57,190 bases of DNA from Prochlorococcus sp. AG-347-I15 (GTDB lineage Bacteria; Cyanobacteriota; Cyanobacteriia; PCC-6307; Cyanobiaceae). The position numbers and the translations under genes were made by a program. The notes beneath the pieces were generated by a model, which saw only the letters and a list, made by a program, of their open reading frames with translations, had not been told where the DNA came from and did no database searches. Positions within the stretch are counted from its first letter, which is position 1; the number at the start of each line of letters is the position of its first letter. This document shows, piece after piece, positions 9,309 through 20,201 of the stretch. The stretch is from NCBI GenBank assembly GCA_003281585.1, contig QCBN01000006.1:1-57190 (forward strand). Direction: 5' to 3'.

Positions 9309-9884
9309 AAATGTTAATCTTGACTGCCCATAGTTTCTTACATCTATAGTTTCCCATAAAGTACTTTTTTTAATAATTTGGTTTGGAGAATGTTCACAAA
9401 TAACTATTGAATTTTTTTTTAAAAAATTACAATTAAATATTTGACTTAAAACTAATTCATGGAAATCCGCATTATATGGAGGATCTAGATAAACAAAATC
9501 AAATTTTAATTTGTTCAAATTTATTATTTTAGATGATAGGTTTCTATTGTAATTTGGTTTTGTCCAGTTCAAAACGTCTTTGCAAATAACATCAATATCA
9601 TTTTTCCTCTTATCTATATCCTGCAAAGAAAGAAAATTTTTTAAGCAAATTTTTGAGTTGTTTTTGTCTTTTTCAATTGCAACTATTTTTCTTGCGCCAT
9701 GATTATATGCTTCACAAGATATGGCCCCTGTTCCACTAAATAAATCTAACCAGTTACAATTTTCAACTTTATTGTTAAGTATATTAAATAAAGCCTCTCT
9801 AACTCTCAAGGTTGTAGGTCTTGTGTAAATATTATTTGGACTTTGAAGTCTTTTACCACCTATTAATCTTAAGTTTGTCTTCAT
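9285..9884 (-). CDS. rsmD: 16S rRNA (guanine-N2)-methyltransferase RsmD-like
   Basis: SAM-dependent methyltransferase expected to modify G966 of 16S rRNA. The 199 residues start with the conserved [16 protein letters not shown] segment, followed by the [15 protein letters not shown] region, the SAM-binding loop [14 protein letters not shown] and the catalytic motif DPPY in [11 protein letters not shown]. The gene lies 15 bases downstream of hisH on the same strand. Its end overlaps petG on the other strand. Confidence 0.9.
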   Translation of the reverse strand: MKTNLRLIGGKRLQSPNNIYTRPTTLRVREALFNILNNKVENCNWLDLFSGTGAISCEAYNHGARKIVAIEKDKNNSKICLKNFLSLQDIDKRKNDIDVICKDVLNWTKPNYNRNLSSKIINLNKLKFDFVYLDPPYNADFHELVLSQIFNCNFLKKNSIVICEHSPNQIIKKSTLWETIDVRNYGQSRLTFLINVQHA

Positions 9885-9899
9885 CCTTAAATTATAGAT

Positions 9900-10517
9900 T
9901 TATTGAATATTACAAAGCCATCTTCTCAAAAGTTTTTCTCCGGTTTTACCAGATTTTTCTGGATGAAATTGACAGGCCAGCAAATTATCATCCTCAATCA
10001 TTGCAGTTAATTTTTCAGAACCATAATTAACCTGAGCTGCAATAATGTTTGGATCATCTGGGATTGCATGGTAGGAATGTACAAAATAAACCCAATTATT
10101 TAATTCTTTTAGATCAAAAAAAGTATTTCGTTTTGTAGGTAAAAGTTGGCACCAGCCCATGTGAGGTATTTTTTGATTAACAATATTAGGTATTTTTTTT
10201 ATTTTGCCCTTTAAAATCCCCAGCCCTTGAACTTTACCTTCATCACTAGATTCAAAAAGGAGTTGAAGACCTAAACAAATCCCTAAAAAAGACTTTCCAC
10301 TATTAATCCAAATTTTCAAATCAGATATCAAATCTGTTTTTATAAGATTAATCATCGCAGGATCAAACGCTCCAACACCAGGAAGTATTATCGCCTTGCA
10401 ATCTTTTGATTCATTAAAGTCATTAATTAAAATTATTTCTTCCCCAAGACTTTCTAGAGATTTTGTTACGGAGTGAATGTTACCCATCCCATAGTCTATA
10501 AGTCCAATTTTATGCAA
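9900..10517 (-). CDS. hisH: Imidazole glycerol phosphate synthase subunit HisH
   Basis: Glutamine amidotransferase subunit that supplies ammonia to HisF in histidine synthesis. The 205 residues show the class I GATase fold: an N-terminal IGLIDYGMGNIHSV, the nucleophile in GICLGLQLLFE (C81) and the His-Glu pair in CQFHPEKSG. HisF is not in the window. The gene follows trxA by 9 bases and precedes rsmD by 15, forming a compact trxA-hisH-rsmD unit. Confidence 0.96.
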   Translation of the reverse strand: MHKIGLIDYGMGNIHSVTKSLESLGEEIILINDFNESKDCKAIILPGVGAFDPAMINLIKTDLISDLKIWINSGKSFLGICLGLQLLFESSDEGKVQGLGILKGKIKKIPNIVNQKIPHMGWCQLLPTKRNTFFDLKELNNWVYFVHSYHAIPDDPNIIAAQVNYGSEKLTAMIEDDNLLACQFHPEKSGKTGEKLLRRWLCNIQ

Positions 10518-10526
10518 AGCTCTTTT

Positions 10527-10850
10527 TTATAAATGCTTAGTTAATGTGCTCGAAAGAGTTGCTTTTGGTACGGCCCCTACCACAGTATCAACTTTTTGAC
10601 CCCCTTTAAATATCATTAATGTTGGAATACTTCTAATTCCATATTGACTTGCAACATTTGGGTTCTCATCTGTATTTAATTTAAAAACCTTAATTTTTCC
10701 TTCAAAGTCTTTTGAGATTTCTTCTACAACTGGTGCAACCATCCTACAAGGGCCACACCATGGTGCCCAAAAATCAACCAATACTGGCAGATCACTTTGC
10801 AGTACATCTTTGTCAAATGAAGAATCAGTTACGGCTGGAGCTGATGACAT
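10527..10850 (-). CDS. trxA: Thioredoxin
   Basis: Disulfide reductase of 107 residues. The active site WCGPC is at 31-35 within [16 protein letters not shown], and the conserved cis-proline loop is in [13 protein letters not shown]. Thioredoxin links photosynthetic redox state to Calvin-cycle and other enzymes. The gene follows the Yfr1 small RNA on the same strand, the guaB3-Yfr1-trxA order known in marine picocyanobacteria. Confidence 0.96.
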   Translation of the reverse strand: MSSAPAVTDSSFDKDVLQSDLPVLVDFWAPWCGPCRMVAPVVEEISKDFEGKIKVFKLNTDENPNVASQYGIRSIPTLMIFKGGQKVDTVVGAVPKATLSSTLTKHL

Positions 10851-10941
10851 AATTTAAATATTCCTTTTAAAAAATTTAGCAGGCAATTCTTTCAAGTGAT
10901 GATTTCATTACAGATAAAATAATATAAGTAACAAAATATCT

Positions 10942-10964
10942 AAAAAAAGCCCGATTAATCGGGC
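10942..10964 (-). terminator. Rho-independent terminator of Yfr1
   Basis: A perfect 16-base palindrome with a GC-rich base forms a hairpin followed directly by seven T residues on the minus strand. It forms the 3' end of Yfr1 and would also stop read-through from guaB3. Confidence 0.85.
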
Positions 10965-10997
10965 GATTTAGTGTGTGAGGAGTATGGGGTTTCCCCC
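10942..10997 (-). ncRNA. yfr1: Yfr1 small regulatory RNA
   Basis: On the minus strand the RNA begins with a GGGG-GAAA-CCCC tetraloop hairpin, then an unpaired stretch holding ACTCCTCACAC (10973-10983), then a palindromic hairpin GCCCGATTAATCGGGC (10949-10964) followed by seven T residues. This is the exact architecture of Yfr1, a cyanobacterial sRNA of about 54-65 nt with an invariant CU-rich loop. It lies between guaB3 and trxA, as in other Prochlorococcus. In Prochlorococcus MED4, Yfr1 has been reported to base-pair with porin mRNAs. Ends are inferred to within a few bases. Confidence 0.93.
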
Positions 10998-11005
10998 ATT
11001 AATTA

Positions 11006-11011
11006 ATAATA
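11006..11011 (-). promoter_or_regulatory. Candidate -10 box of Yfr1
   Basis: On the minus strand TATTAT (one mismatch from TATAAT) ends 8 bases before the inferred 5' G of Yfr1 at 10997. The spacing fits a sigma-70 -10 element. The region is AT-rich, so chance matches are likely, and no clear -35 is seen. Confidence 0.4.
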
Positions 11012-11083
11012 ACTCCTAATACGAATTTTGTTCAATTTAATAATTACATTCACTAAGTTTTTATTATTTTTTCACTAAATAAA

Positions 11084-12247
11084 CTATTTTCCCATCCCAA
11101 GCTGTTGAGCTTTCTGATAAACCTTACCCTCTGTAAGAAGCGATGGTGCAATTACTATTTCAACCTCTTGCATTTCTTTGATATTTTTAGCCCCAAGGGT
11201 ACTCATTGATGTTCTAATAGCACCTAATAAATTATGAGTACCATCATCAAGCAAGGCTGGTCCTTTTATTATCCTTTCTAAAGATCCAGTAGACCCAACT
11301 TCAATTCTAGTCCCCCTTGGCAATATAGGACTTGGAGTAGCCATACCCCAGTGAAATCCTTTACCTGGAGCATTAGAGGATTTAGCTATCGGTGAGCCAA
11401 TCATTACAGAATCTGCACCACATGCTAGACATTTACAAATATCTCCACCCGTCACAATCCCTCCATCACCAATAATAGGGATATAACGACCACTTTCTTT
11501 AAAAAAGTCATCTCTTGCAGAACTACAATCGGCAATTGCAGTTGCTTGAGGGATTCCAATTCCTAATACACCTCTTGAAGTACATGCCGCTCCAGGGCCT
11601 ATACCAACCATTAACCCCGCAATTCCAGTTTGCATAAGAAGTTTAGCGACTTCATAGGTAACACAATTACCAGCTACAACTGGGACTCTCATAGATTTGC
11701 AAAGATTCTTAATATTAAGGGTTTCCTTACCTCCCATACCAAGATGCTCAGTTGAAACAACAGTTCCTTGAAGGAAAAATAAATCAATTTTGGAATCATT
11801 GAGTGTTTCTGTAAATTTAATTGCAGCTTGAGGAGTTCCACTAAAAGCAGCAATACCTCCTCTTTCTTTAACCTCATTTATTCTCTGTAAAATCAACTCC
11901 TTTTTAACAGGTTCACTGTATATCTTCTGCATTAGTGGTACAAAATCATTTTTTCCAACTGATGCTATTTTGTTTAATATTTCATCAGGATTTTCATATC
12001 GTGTTTGGATGCCCTCCATATTAATAACCCCTAGTGCACCTAATTTGGTAAGTTCTACTGCTGTATTAACATCAACAACGCTGTCCATAGCACTAGCTAT
12101 AATCGGAACTTCTCTTTTAAAATCGCCTATTAACCAAGAAGGATCAGTCAAATCATAATCCAGTGTTCTTTTGCCAGGAACTAAAGCTATTTCATCAATG
12201 CCATAAGCCCTTCTGACTTTTTTATTTAGACCGAGTTCAATATTCAC
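11084..12247 (-). CDS. guaB3: GuaB3-family IMP dehydrogenase-related protein
   Basis: TIM-barrel protein of the IMP dehydrogenase/GMP reductase family, 387 residues. It is shorter than standard IMPDH because the CBS domain insert is absent, as in the GuaB3 group found in cyanobacteria and actinobacteria. The catalytic Cys loop is seen as VGIGPGAACTSRGVLG, and the phosphate-binding part as IGDGGIVTGGDICKCLACGADSVMIGSP. It probably acts in guanine nucleotide synthesis; whether it is the cell's main IMPDH cannot be told from this window. Divergent from gyrA. Confidence 0.9.
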   Translation of the reverse strand: MNIELGLNKKVRRAYGIDEIALVPGKRTLDYDLTDPSWLIGDFKREVPIIASAMDSVVDVNTAVELTKLGALGVINMEGIQTRYENPDEILNKIASVGKNDFVPLMQKIYSEPVKKELILQRINEVKERGGIAAFSGTPQAAIKFTETLNDSKIDLFFLQGTVVSTEHLGMGGKETLNIKNLCKSMRVPVVAGNCVTYEVAKLLMQTGIAGLMVGIGPGAACTSRGVLGIGIPQATAIADCSSARDDFFKESGRYIPIIGDGGIVTGGDICKCLACGADSVMIGSPIAKSSNAPGKGFHWGMATPSPILPRGTRIEVGSTGSLERIIKGPALLDDGTHNLLGAIRTSMSTLGAKNIKEMQEVEIVIAPSLLTEGKVYQKAQQLGMGK

Positions 12248-12427
12248 GGAATTTTTTCATTTATTCAGATTAAATTAACAACTAAAGGGGTAATAAGCCA
12301 AGGTTTGTGCAAAAACAAAAGGTTTTATTTTGATTTGTGTGTAAATGTGAGTATTTGGGAATTAAATATATCTTTTTTTTTATTCATAATGACAATCACC
12401 GATTATTATTAAATAAAGGTTTTTTAT

Positions 12428-15025
12428 ATGTCTGATATTGTAGATTCCGGCAATTCTGGATTAAACGAAGATAACGATCGAATTATTCAAACCGACTTAA
12501 GAAATGAGATGTCGCGCTCTTATCTCGAGTATGCGATGAGCGTAATAGTTGGACGTGCACTTCCAGATGCAAGGGACGGATTAAAGCCTGTTCATAGAAG
12601 AATTCTTTACGCGATGTATGAACTCGGTTTGACCAGCGGTAGACCTTACAGAAAATGTGCCAGAGTTGTTGGAGAAGTACTTGGTAAATACCATCCTCAT
12701 GGTGACACTGCTGTCTATGATGCTTTAGTGAGGATGGCTCAGGATTTTTCCATGAGGATGCCGCTAATAGATGGTCATGGAAACTTTGGTTCTGTTGATA
12801 ACGATCCTCCCGCAGCAATGAGATATACAGAATCACGCCTACAGTCTCTCACAGATGAAAGTTTACTAGAGGATATTGAATCTGAAACTGTAGATTTCGC
12901 TGATAATTTTGACGGTTCTCAACAAGAACCATTAGTTTTACCTGCAAGAATACCTCAACTGCTTTTAAATGGATCATCTGGTATAGCAGTAGGAATGGCC
13001 ACTAATATTCCACCCCATAACTTAGGAGAATTAATTAATGGTCTCAAATCAATAATTAAAAACCCATCAATTGAAGATAGAGAGCTTTTTGAACTAATAA
13101 AAGGTCCTGATTTTCCCACTGGGGGTCAAATCTTAGGCAGGGATGGTATTAGAGAAACTTTTAAAACGGGAAGAGGTTCAATTACCATGAGAGGTGTAGC
13201 AAATATTGAGCAAATCAAATCAACTGGCAGGGCAGAAAAAGATGCCGTAATAATTTCAGAGCTGCCATTTCAAACAAATAAAGCAGCCTTAATAGAAAGA
13301 ATTGCAGACTTGGTTAATGAGAAGAAATTAGATGGTATTTCTGATATTAGAGATGAAAGTGATCGAGATGGAATGAGAATTGTTATCGAGCTAAAAAGAG
13401 ATGCCTATCCACAAGTGGTTTTAAATAACTTATTTAAGTTAACACCTCTGCAAAATAATTTCAGTGCGAATATTCTAGCTTTAGTAAAAGGAGAACCAAC
13501 AACTCTTTCACTTCGGAAAATGTTAGATGTTTTTCTAGATTTTAGAGTAGAAACAATAAAGAGAAGAACTGGTTTTTTATTAAAAAAAGCAGAAGATAGA
13601 GATCATATTGTTAAGGGCCTATTGCTTGCCTTAGGTTCTATGGATGAAATTATCAATTTAATAAGATCAGCAAAAGATGCAATTTCAGCTCGAGAACAAT
13701 TACAAACTGATCATGAGTTATCTTCCACACAGGCAGAAGCAATCTTACAGATGCAATTAAGAAGATTAACAGCTCTAGAGGCAGATAAAATCAAAGCTGA
13801 ACATGATGAATTAACTGAAAAAATAAACCTATATCAACAAATACTGAATAGTAAAGAAAGAATTTTTCAAATTATTCTTGAAGAAATTAATAAAATCGAT
13901 GAAAGATTTTCATCTCCAAGAAAAACAGAAATACTAGACTTAGGTGGTGGTCTAGATGATATTGATCTTATAGCCAATGACAGGTCAGTTGTTTTATTAA
14001 CTGAAGCAGGTTATTTAAAAAGGATGCCCGTTAATGAATTCGAATCTACCAGTAGAGGGTCAAGGGGCAAAGCAGGCACAAAGACTCAAGGAGATGATGA
14101 AGTCAAATTATTTATAAGCTGTAATGATCATGATACTCTTTTACTTTTCTCTGATAGAGGAGTTGCTTATGCTCTCCCAGCATATAGGGTTCCTATGAGT
14201 AGCAGAACCGCAAAAGGTACTCCATCGGTTCAACTTCTACCGATACCAAGAGAAGAAAAAATAACTTCACTAGTTGCAGTAGATTCTTTTGATAACGATT
14301 GTTATTTATTAATGCTAACTAGGTCTGGATTTATAAAAAGAACTTCGCTTTCTGCTTTCTCAAAAATTCGCTCAAATGGATTAATAGCAATTAATCTTGA
14401 AGATGGCGACGCTCTAACATGGGTCAGATTATCAAAAGAAGGTGATAGTGTTTTAATTGGATCAAGAACAGGAATGGCGATACATTTTAGATTAGATATT
14501 AATGAGTTAAGACCACTTGGCAGGACTGCGAGGGGAGTAAAATCTATGAACCTTAGAAAAGGAGACAATTTAGTATCTATGGATGTTTTGACTTCTGATT
14601 TAGTTGATCAACTGGCTAAAAATGATGATCTTACTAAAGAAATTGATGAAAATCTTGAAGTCAACTCTTCACAAGGTCCCTGGGTATTAATAGCAAGTGC
14701 TTTTGGACTAGGAAAGAGAGTTCCTGTAACTCAGTTTAGATTACAAAAAAGAGCAGGGATGGGTTTAAGAGCGATTAAATTTAGAATTAAAGATGATGAG
14801 TTAGTTTGTTTGAAGGTCCTCGGAGAAGGAGAAGAATTACTTTTTGTAACCGAAAAAGGAGTTATAGTCAGAACAAATGCAGATAAAATTTCCCAGCAAT
14901 CACGAGCCGCTACAGGAGTAAAAGTACAGAGGTTAGATGAGGGTGATCATTTATCAGAAGTAGTATTAGTTCCTCATGAACAATTAGAAGAGACAGAGCA
15001 ACTCAACTCAAGGAAAGAAAATTAA
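12428..15025 (+). CDS. gyrA: DNA gyrase subunit A
   Basis: Breakage-reunion subunit of the type II topoisomerase that introduces negative supercoils. The 865 residues begin with the conserved [20 protein letters not shown] region; the catalytic Tyr is Y133 in [10 protein letters not shown]. The C-terminal half contains beta-propeller blades, with the GyrA box-like QRRG variant seen as [11 protein letters not shown] near residue 545. Length and layout favour GyrA over ParC. A purine-rich AAAGG lies shortly before the ATG. The 180-base gap upstream is shared with the divergent guaB3. Confidence 0.96.
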   Translation: MSDIVDSGNSGLNEDNDRIIQTDLRNEMSRSYLEYAMSVIVGRALPDARDGLKPVHRRILYAMYELGLTSGRPYRKCARVVGEVLGKYHPHGDTAVYDALVRMAQDFSMRMPLIDGHGNFGSVDNDPPAAMRYTESRLQSLTDESLLEDIESETVDFADNFDGSQQEPLVLPARIPQLLLNGSSGIAVGMATNIPPHNLGELINGLKSIIKNPSIEDRELFELIKGPDFPTGGQILGRDGIRETFKTGRGSITMRGVANIEQIKSTGRAEKDAVIISELPFQTNKAALIERIADLVNEKKLDGISDIRDESDRDGMRIVIELKRDAYPQVVLNNLFKLTPLQNNFSANILALVKGEPTTLSLRKMLDVFLDFRVETIKRRTGFLLKKAEDRDHIVKGLLLALGSMDEIINLIRSAKDAISAREQLQTDHELSSTQAEAILQMQLRRLTALEADKIKAEHDELTEKINLYQQILNSKERIFQIILEEINKIDERFSSPRKTEILDLGGGLDDIDLIANDRSVVLLTEAGYLKRMPVNEFESTSRGSRGKAGTKTQGDDEVKLFISCNDHDTLLLFSDRGVAYALPAYRVPMSSRTAKGTPSVQLLPIPREEKITSLVAVDSFDNDCYLLMLTRSGFIKRTSLSAFSKIRSNGLIAINLEDGDALTWVRLSKEGDSVLIGSRTGMAIHFRLDINELRPLGRTARGVKSMNLRKGDNLVSMDVLTSDLVDQLAKNDDLTKEIDENLEVNSSQGPWVLIASAFGLGKRVPVTQFRLQKRAGMGLRAIKFRIKDDELVCLKVLGEGEELLFVTEKGVIVRTNADKISQQSRAATGVKVQRLDEGDHLSEVVLVPHEQLEETEQLNSRKEN

Positions 15026-15048
15026 GAGAAAATGCTTTATTAGATAAT

Positions 15049-16260
15049 ATGAAAATACTTGATATTTTAATTTTAGGTTCCGGTCCTGCAGCATTATGTT
15101 TAGCTTCTGAATTAGCCAAGCAGGATCTAAATATAAAAGGTATATCAACAAAATCTCCAAAGGAAAAATGGGAGAATACATATGGTATATGGGCATCTGA
15201 ATTAGAGGAATTAGGATTAGAATCATTGTTATCTCACCGATGGTGCGAAACAGTTAGTTTTTTTGGAAACGGAGACAATAAAAAAGGAAATATTCCAACA
15301 AAACATAATTATGATTATGGGTTAATAAATCAAGAGGCCTTTCAAAATGAACTTCTAAAAAAGTGTAAAGGAATTGAATGGTTAAATGAAACAGCAAAAG
15401 ATATTACGGAGAAAAATAAACTATCTGAAGTGATTTGTTTTTCAGGTCTAAAAATAAAGGCAAGGTTAGTAATTGATGCAAGTGGTCATAAAAGTAATTT
15501 TGTAAAAAGACCACTTCAAAATGAAATCGCTCAACAAGCTGCTTATGGAATTGTTGGTAAATTCTCATCTCCACCGGTTAACAAAGAACAGTTTGTTTTA
15601 ATGGATTTTCGTCCAAATCACCTAAGCAGTGAAGAAAAATTATCTTCTCCTTCTTTTCTTTATGCAATGGATCTAGGCAATCAAATATTTTTTGTTGAAG
15701 AAACATCATTAGCTAGTTATCCCGCATTATCGCAAGAAAATCTTAAAAAAAGACTTTTTAAAAGACTCGATAGTAAAGGGATTAAGGTAAGTGAAATCTT
15801 TCATGAAGAGAACTGTCTTTTTCCAATGAATTTACCTCTCCCATTTAAAAAACAATTTGTACTTGGTTTTGGAGGGGCTGCAAGTATGGTTCATCCTGCA
15901 TCAGGATATATGATTGGGTCTTTACTAAGAAGGGCTCCACTCCTTGCAGAAAAATTAGCAATCTTTTTAAAAGAACCTCATCTAAGTTCACTTGAGCTAG
16001 CAACAAAAGGTTGGGATGTCCTGTGGCCTTACGAATTAACGCAAAGGCACAAGCTTTACCAATATGGTCTCAATAGATTAATGAGTTTTGATGAAAGTAG
16101 ATTAAGAAGCTTTTTTTCAAATTTCTTTAGATTATCGACTAAAGAATGGGTAGGTTTTCTAACTAATACTCTTCCTCTTCCAAAACTAATCTATGTAATG
16201 AGCAAGATGTTTATAAATTCACCTCTAAAAGTAAAACTAGGAATGCTTAAGTTAAATTAA
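15049..16260 (+). CDS. crtL: Lycopene cyclase, CrtL type
   Basis: Flavoprotein that cyclises the ends of lycopene to carotenes. The 403 residues start with a dinucleotide-binding motif (ILGSGPAALCLASEL) and contain the family segments ENTYGIWASELEELGL and the C-terminal GFGGAASMVHPASGYMIGSLLRRAP. Prochlorococcus carries two related cyclases, a beta type and a dual beta/epsilon type. Position next to gyrA suggests the beta type, but sequence reading alone does not settle it. It follows gyrA by 23 bases on the same strand. Confidence 0.9.
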   Translation: MKILDILILGSGPAALCLASELAKQDLNIKGISTKSPKEKWENTYGIWASELEELGLESLLSHRWCETVSFFGNGDNKKGNIPTKHNYDYGLINQEAFQNELLKKCKGIEWLNETAKDITEKNKLSEVICFSGLKIKARLVIDASGHKSNFVKRPLQNEIAQQAAYGIVGKFSSPPVNKEQFVLMDFRPNHLSSEEKLSSPSFLYAMDLGNQIFFVEETSLASYPALSQENLKKRLFKRLDSKGIKVSEIFHEENCLFPMNLPLPFKKQFVLGFGGAASMVHPASGYMIGSLLRRAPLLAEKLAIFLKEPHLSSLELATKGWDVLWPYELTQRHKLYQYGLNRLMSFDESRLRSFFSNFFRLSTKEWVGFLTNTLPLPKLIYVMSKMFINSPLKVKLGMLKLN

Positions 16261-16264
16261 TATT

Positions 16265-17848
16265 TTATTTTCGCCAATCCTCAATATTAATATCTAGGAA
16301 AACTTTATCTTCTTCCTCTATATCTTCAAGGAATTTCAGATTAATACAAGAGTTATTTTTAATCATTTCAACTAATTTCCAGAATCTAAATAAGTGTCTC
16401 TCTATCCTTTCTTTAGCAAGCTCAGTGGTAGTCCCTGCCCTAAGAATAAAACTCCAATCAGAGGATTCAGAAAGAAGTAATTCTCTTGCTGCTTGCTTAA
16501 AAAGTCTTGTAGATAAGTCACTATTAAATTTTTTATTACACAAATCAACAAATGTTGAGCCTGCTTTAGTGATTTCCGGAACAATCCACGCATTAGCATC
16601 ATTAATCCAGTAATTATGGTAACCCCCTTGCCCCCAGCTTGATGGTGAAGGGTCGCAAATCTGAAGATTTGGACTTGGCATTAAAAACTCCTTTAAGTTT
16701 GTAAGTCTAATTGAGTATTTACTAGAATTCTTCAAAATATTTTTTAAAAATATTGGTCCCTCATACCACCAATGGCCAAATAACTCTGCATCAAATGGTG
16801 CTACCAATAAGGGATTAAAGGAAGAAGATAATGCTAATTTTTCTAATTGTTTTAATCTCGATTGAAGATAAGCATCTGCATGCTCCTCAGCCTTTTTTAT
16901 TGCTTCAGTTTCTAAATAGAACTCCTTTTTACCTAAGGGTATGTTTTCATCTGTTATTTTGTGAAATTTTAAACCCAAAGGTCTTTTACTTGAAATCCCT
17001 TTTTCTTGAAGCTTGGTGGTAGGTAATTCCCAACCCAAATCTTTATGAAATTCTCTATAAACTTTATCTCCTGGGAATCCATCCTTTGCAGACCAAACAG
17101 GCAAGGTTGACTCGCTGTCTCTTCCGAAGAAAGCGACTCCTTTTTTTGAGCAGATTGGAGCATAAACCCCATACCTAGGCCTTGGAGTAGCATTAAGAAT
17201 ACCGTGACCATCTAAAATAGCGTATCTAATTCCAGAATTGAATAGAATTTCATCCAAATTTTCATAATATGCACATTCAGGCAACCAAATACCTAAAGGC
17301 TTATTTCCAAAAATATTTTCATGACTCCTAATAGCTGTTTTAATTTGTCCTTTTACAGTTTCAGGGTTCTCCCTTAGGATTGGTAAATATCCGTGTGTAG
17401 CTGCACAAGTAAGAATATCCAAGTTTCCTGACTTATTTAAAACTCTAAATTTCTCAATTAAATTTCCGGAACATTCTCTCCAATATGAATATTTGTCATT
17501 GAAATTATTAATTAAAAAAGCAGAAGCATTTTTTTCTTTTTGTGGCAACTCACATAAGAAATCATTCCTTGTCTTAATCCAAAATGGGAAAGTTTCTTGA
17601 ATTTGTTTATTACCAAGAAGTGATAATAATGTGGGAGATAAACTAATAGTAAGTTTTGTATTAAAAGGATTTTCTTTTTTGGAAGATTCTATTGATTGAA
17701 GTAGTGGTATATAACATTCCAAAATCGCCTGAAATAACCAATCTTCTTCTAAAGAGTTTTTTTCATTTTTTCTAACGTAAGGAAGATGAGCATGCAAAAC
17801 TATCGCTAATTGGCCTAAAACATTTCTTTTTGGGTATTGGCCATTCAT
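16265..17848 (-). CDS. Glycoside hydrolase family 57 protein, probable 1,4-alpha-glucan branching enzyme
   Basis: The 527 residues show the GH57 fold with C-terminal DUF1957-type domain: N-terminal LAIVLHAHLPYVR, the nucleophile Glu in GIWLPECAYYENL (E191) and the acid Asp in PFDAELFGHWWYEGP (D353). This combination is typical of GH57 glycogen branching enzymes rather than amylopullulanases. It likely acts on glycogen, the night-time carbon store. Convergent with crtL (4-base gap) and divergent from leuA. Confidence 0.82.
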   Translation of the reverse strand: MNGQYPKRNVLGQLAIVLHAHLPYVRKNEKNSLEEDWLFQAILECYIPLLQSIESSKKENPFNTKLTISLSPTLLSLLGNKQIQETFPFWIKTRNDFLCELPQKEKNASAFLINNFNDKYSYWRECSGNLIEKFRVLNKSGNLDILTCAATHGYLPILRENPETVKGQIKTAIRSHENIFGNKPLGIWLPECAYYENLDEILFNSGIRYAILDGHGILNATPRPRYGVYAPICSKKGVAFFGRDSESTLPVWSAKDGFPGDKVYREFHKDLGWELPTTKLQEKGISSKRPLGLKFHKITDENIPLGKKEFYLETEAIKKAEEHADAYLQSRLKQLEKLALSSSFNPLLVAPFDAELFGHWWYEGPIFLKNILKNSSKYSIRLTNLKEFLMPSPNLQICDPSPSSWGQGGYHNYWINDANAWIVPEITKAGSTFVDLCNKKFNSDLSTRLFKQAARELLLSESSDWSFILRAGTTTELAKERIERHLFRFWKLVEMIKNNSCINLKFLEDIEEEDKVFLDINIEDWRK

Positions 17849-18069
17849 ATTTTTTAATTTTTTGTCAGAAAGTTTAGAAAAAAAATAACCTTTTATAAAA
17901 AAGAAGCTTTAATTTTAAAACAATACTTTAATAAATTAATAATATAAATTTTTTTCCAGAAATTTTAACCAATATTGTTAAGGAATAATCCTATAACTCA
18001 AATTTACTCAATTAAAATCTAGTCAAATTTTTTTTATTAGCTTAATATAAGTTTAAATGATTCAAGAAA

Positions 18070-19710
18070 ATGTCCAAAGATCCAGGCAGAATTTTGATCT
18101 TTGATACAACTCTTCGAGATGGAGAGCAATCTCCTGGCGCAAGCTTAAATCTTGAGGAAAAACTTGCTATTGCTCATCAATTAGCAAGATTAGGAGTAGA
18201 TGTAATTGAAGCTGGATTCCCATTCGCAAGTCCAGGAGATTTTAAAGCTGTTAATAAAATTGCCAAAGCTGTAGGAAAAGAAAATGGTCCAATCATATGT
18301 GGTTTAGCTAGAGCGTCCGAAGGTGACATAAAAGCATGTTATGAAGCAGTAAGCCCAGCTCCTAAGAAAAGAATACATACTTTTATCGCCACAAGTGATA
18401 TTCACCTTAAACATAAACTTAAAAAATCTAGAAAAGATGTTCTTCAAATAGTTCCAGAAATGGTTAATTATGCAAAATCATTTGTAGATGATATTGAGTT
18501 TTCTTGTGAAGATGCCTCGAGGAGTGATCCTGATTTTTTATACGAAGTAATTCAACTTGCAATTTCTGCAGGAGCGACAACAATAAATATCCCTGATACT
18601 GTTGGATTTGCAACTCCTAGTGAATTTGGAAAATTAATTGCAGATATAAATAAAAATGTCCCAAATATTGATGAGGCTGTAATCTCGGTTCATGGTCATA
18701 ATGATTTAGGTTTGGCAGTGGCCAATTTTTTAGAGGCAGTAAAAAATGGAGCAAGACAACTAGAATGCACTGTTAATGGAATTGGTGAAAGAGCTGGGAA
18801 TGCCTCTCTAGAAGAATTAGTAATGGCATTGCATGTTAGGAAAAGTTTTTTTAATAGTTTTTTCAAAAGAAATGCAGATTCACCAACTCCTCTCACTGCT
18901 ATAAGAACAGAAGAAATAACAAAAACATCTAGGCTTGTTTCCAATCTAACTGGAATGACTGTTCAACCTAATAAAGCTATTGTTGGAGCTAATGCTTTTG
19001 CCCATGAATCAGGCATTCATCAGGATGGGGTCTTAAAAAATAGACTAACTTACGAAATAATCGATGCAAAGACTGTTGGATTGAGTGATAACAAAATATC
19101 TTTAGGGAAACTTAGTGGAAGAAGTGCCGTGAGAGCAAGATTAGAAGAGATGGGGTATGACTTGAGCCGGGAAGACTTAAATGATGCTTTTGCACGTTTT
19201 AAGGATTTAGCTGATAGGAAAAGAGAAATTACTGATAGAGACTTGGAAGCAATTGTAAGTGAACAAGTACAGCTCCCAGAAGCCAAATTTCAATTAAGAC
19301 TTGTACAAGTAAGTTGCGGTAATGCATCTAAACCTACTGCCACAATTACACTTCTAAATACGGATGATAATACGGAGGATACAGCTGTATCATTAGGCAC
19401 TGGACCTGTTGATGCTGTATGTGAGGCTCTAAATAAGCTGGCTAAAGTCCCTAATGAATTAATTGAATTTTCAGTAAAGTCCGTTACTGAGGGTATCGAT
19501 GCTTTGGGGGAAGTAACAATAAGAATAAGAAGGGATAATAAGATATACTCTGGACATTCTGCTGACACAGATGTTGTGGTTGCTGCTGCTAACGCATATG
19601 TTAATGCTTTAAATAGGCTTGTATTTTCTGAGAAAAAAAATTCAATTCACCCACAATTTGATAATTTAGAAAATCCTGAGAAAACATTTATATCTAGTCC
19701 TACAAATTAA
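18070..19710 (+). CDS. leuA: 2-isopropylmalate synthase
   Basis: Condenses acetyl-CoA and 2-oxoisovalerate, the first committed step of leucine synthesis. The 546 residues hold the [12 protein letters not shown] signature at about 10-21, the metal-binding His in [29 protein letters not shown], and a C-terminal LeuA dimer/regulatory domain from about 390 that gives leucine feedback inhibition in the family. A 220-base AT-rich gap upstream, shared with the GH57 gene, presumably holds its promoter. Confidence 0.96.
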   Translation: MSKDPGRILIFDTTLRDGEQSPGASLNLEEKLAIAHQLARLGVDVIEAGFPFASPGDFKAVNKIAKAVGKENGPIICGLARASEGDIKACYEAVSPAPKKRIHTFIATSDIHLKHKLKKSRKDVLQIVPEMVNYAKSFVDDIEFSCEDASRSDPDFLYEVIQLAISAGATTINIPDTVGFATPSEFGKLIADINKNVPNIDEAVISVHGHNDLGLAVANFLEAVKNGARQLECTVNGIGERAGNASLEELVMALHVRKSFFNSFFKRNADSPTPLTAIRTEEITKTSRLVSNLTGMTVQPNKAIVGANAFAHESGIHQDGVLKNRLTYEIIDAKTVGLSDNKISLGKLSGRSAVRARLEEMGYDLSREDLNDAFARFKDLADRKREITDRDLEAIVSEQVQLPEAKFQLRLVQVSCGNASKPTATITLLNTDDNTEDTAVSLGTGPVDAVCEALNKLAKVPNELIEFSVKSVTEGIDALGEVTIRIRRDNKIYSGHSADTDVVVAAANAYVNALNRLVFSEKKNSIHPQFDNLENPEKTFISSPTN

Positions 19711-19791
19711 ATTATTTCTTAGGATTATTAAGCTGCAATAAAAATAGTCATCCAATAATGTAGATTGAAATAACAGTTTAAGCAGTAAATA

Positions 19792-20184
19792 ATGAGAGAA
19801 AGGTTACTTGGATATTGGGCACTTTCTTGGGTTGGATTAATCAGCAATATAATTGCACTTCCAATAATCGCACTAATAATAAGTTATGGGCCTCCACTAA
19901 AAGTTGCGAATATAACTCTTGCCATTAGTCTTGGATGGCCTGCTGCGATTGTTGGAATTGTCTCTTCAGCAGCTCTTTTAGCAGAGAGAAAATGGGGAGT
20001 AACTTTAACTCTAGTTTCTTTATCAATGGTAATTTCAGGCATGGGTCCTTATTCAGTGGTAAGACTCATAACACTCCAAGACATTTATGGAATTGGCGGG
20101 TTTACTCTTTTAACAACATTATTAAGTACGTTAGCTCTCTTATATTGGTGTAATCCAAAACATCGAAGAAGTATTAGGCTATAA
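19792..20184 (+). CDS. Small integral membrane protein, unknown
   Basis: A 130-residue protein with about four hydrophobic helices (residues roughly 10-32, 38-65, 70-90 and 100-120) and a short basic C-terminal tail. I recognise no family. It lies 81 bases after leuA on the same strand and is convergent with the 7TM-HD gene. Its composition and reading frame look genuine. No substrate or partner can be named. Confidence 0.75.
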   Translation: MRERLLGYWALSWVGLISNIIALPIIALIISYGPPLKVANITLAISLGWPAAIVGIVSSAALLAERKWGVTLTLVSLSMVISGMGPYSVVRLITLQDIYGIGGFTLLTTLLSTLALLYWCNPKHRRSIRL

Positions 20185-20201
20185 ATTACTTAATCTATAA
20201 T

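Noticed and set aside
9172..9357. 61-codon minus-strand frame across petG
   Set aside because: It is antisense to petG and overlaps rsmD in another frame; no family features.
12483..12836. 117-codon minus-strand frame inside gyrA
   Set aside because: Shadow of the highly conserved gyrA N-terminus.
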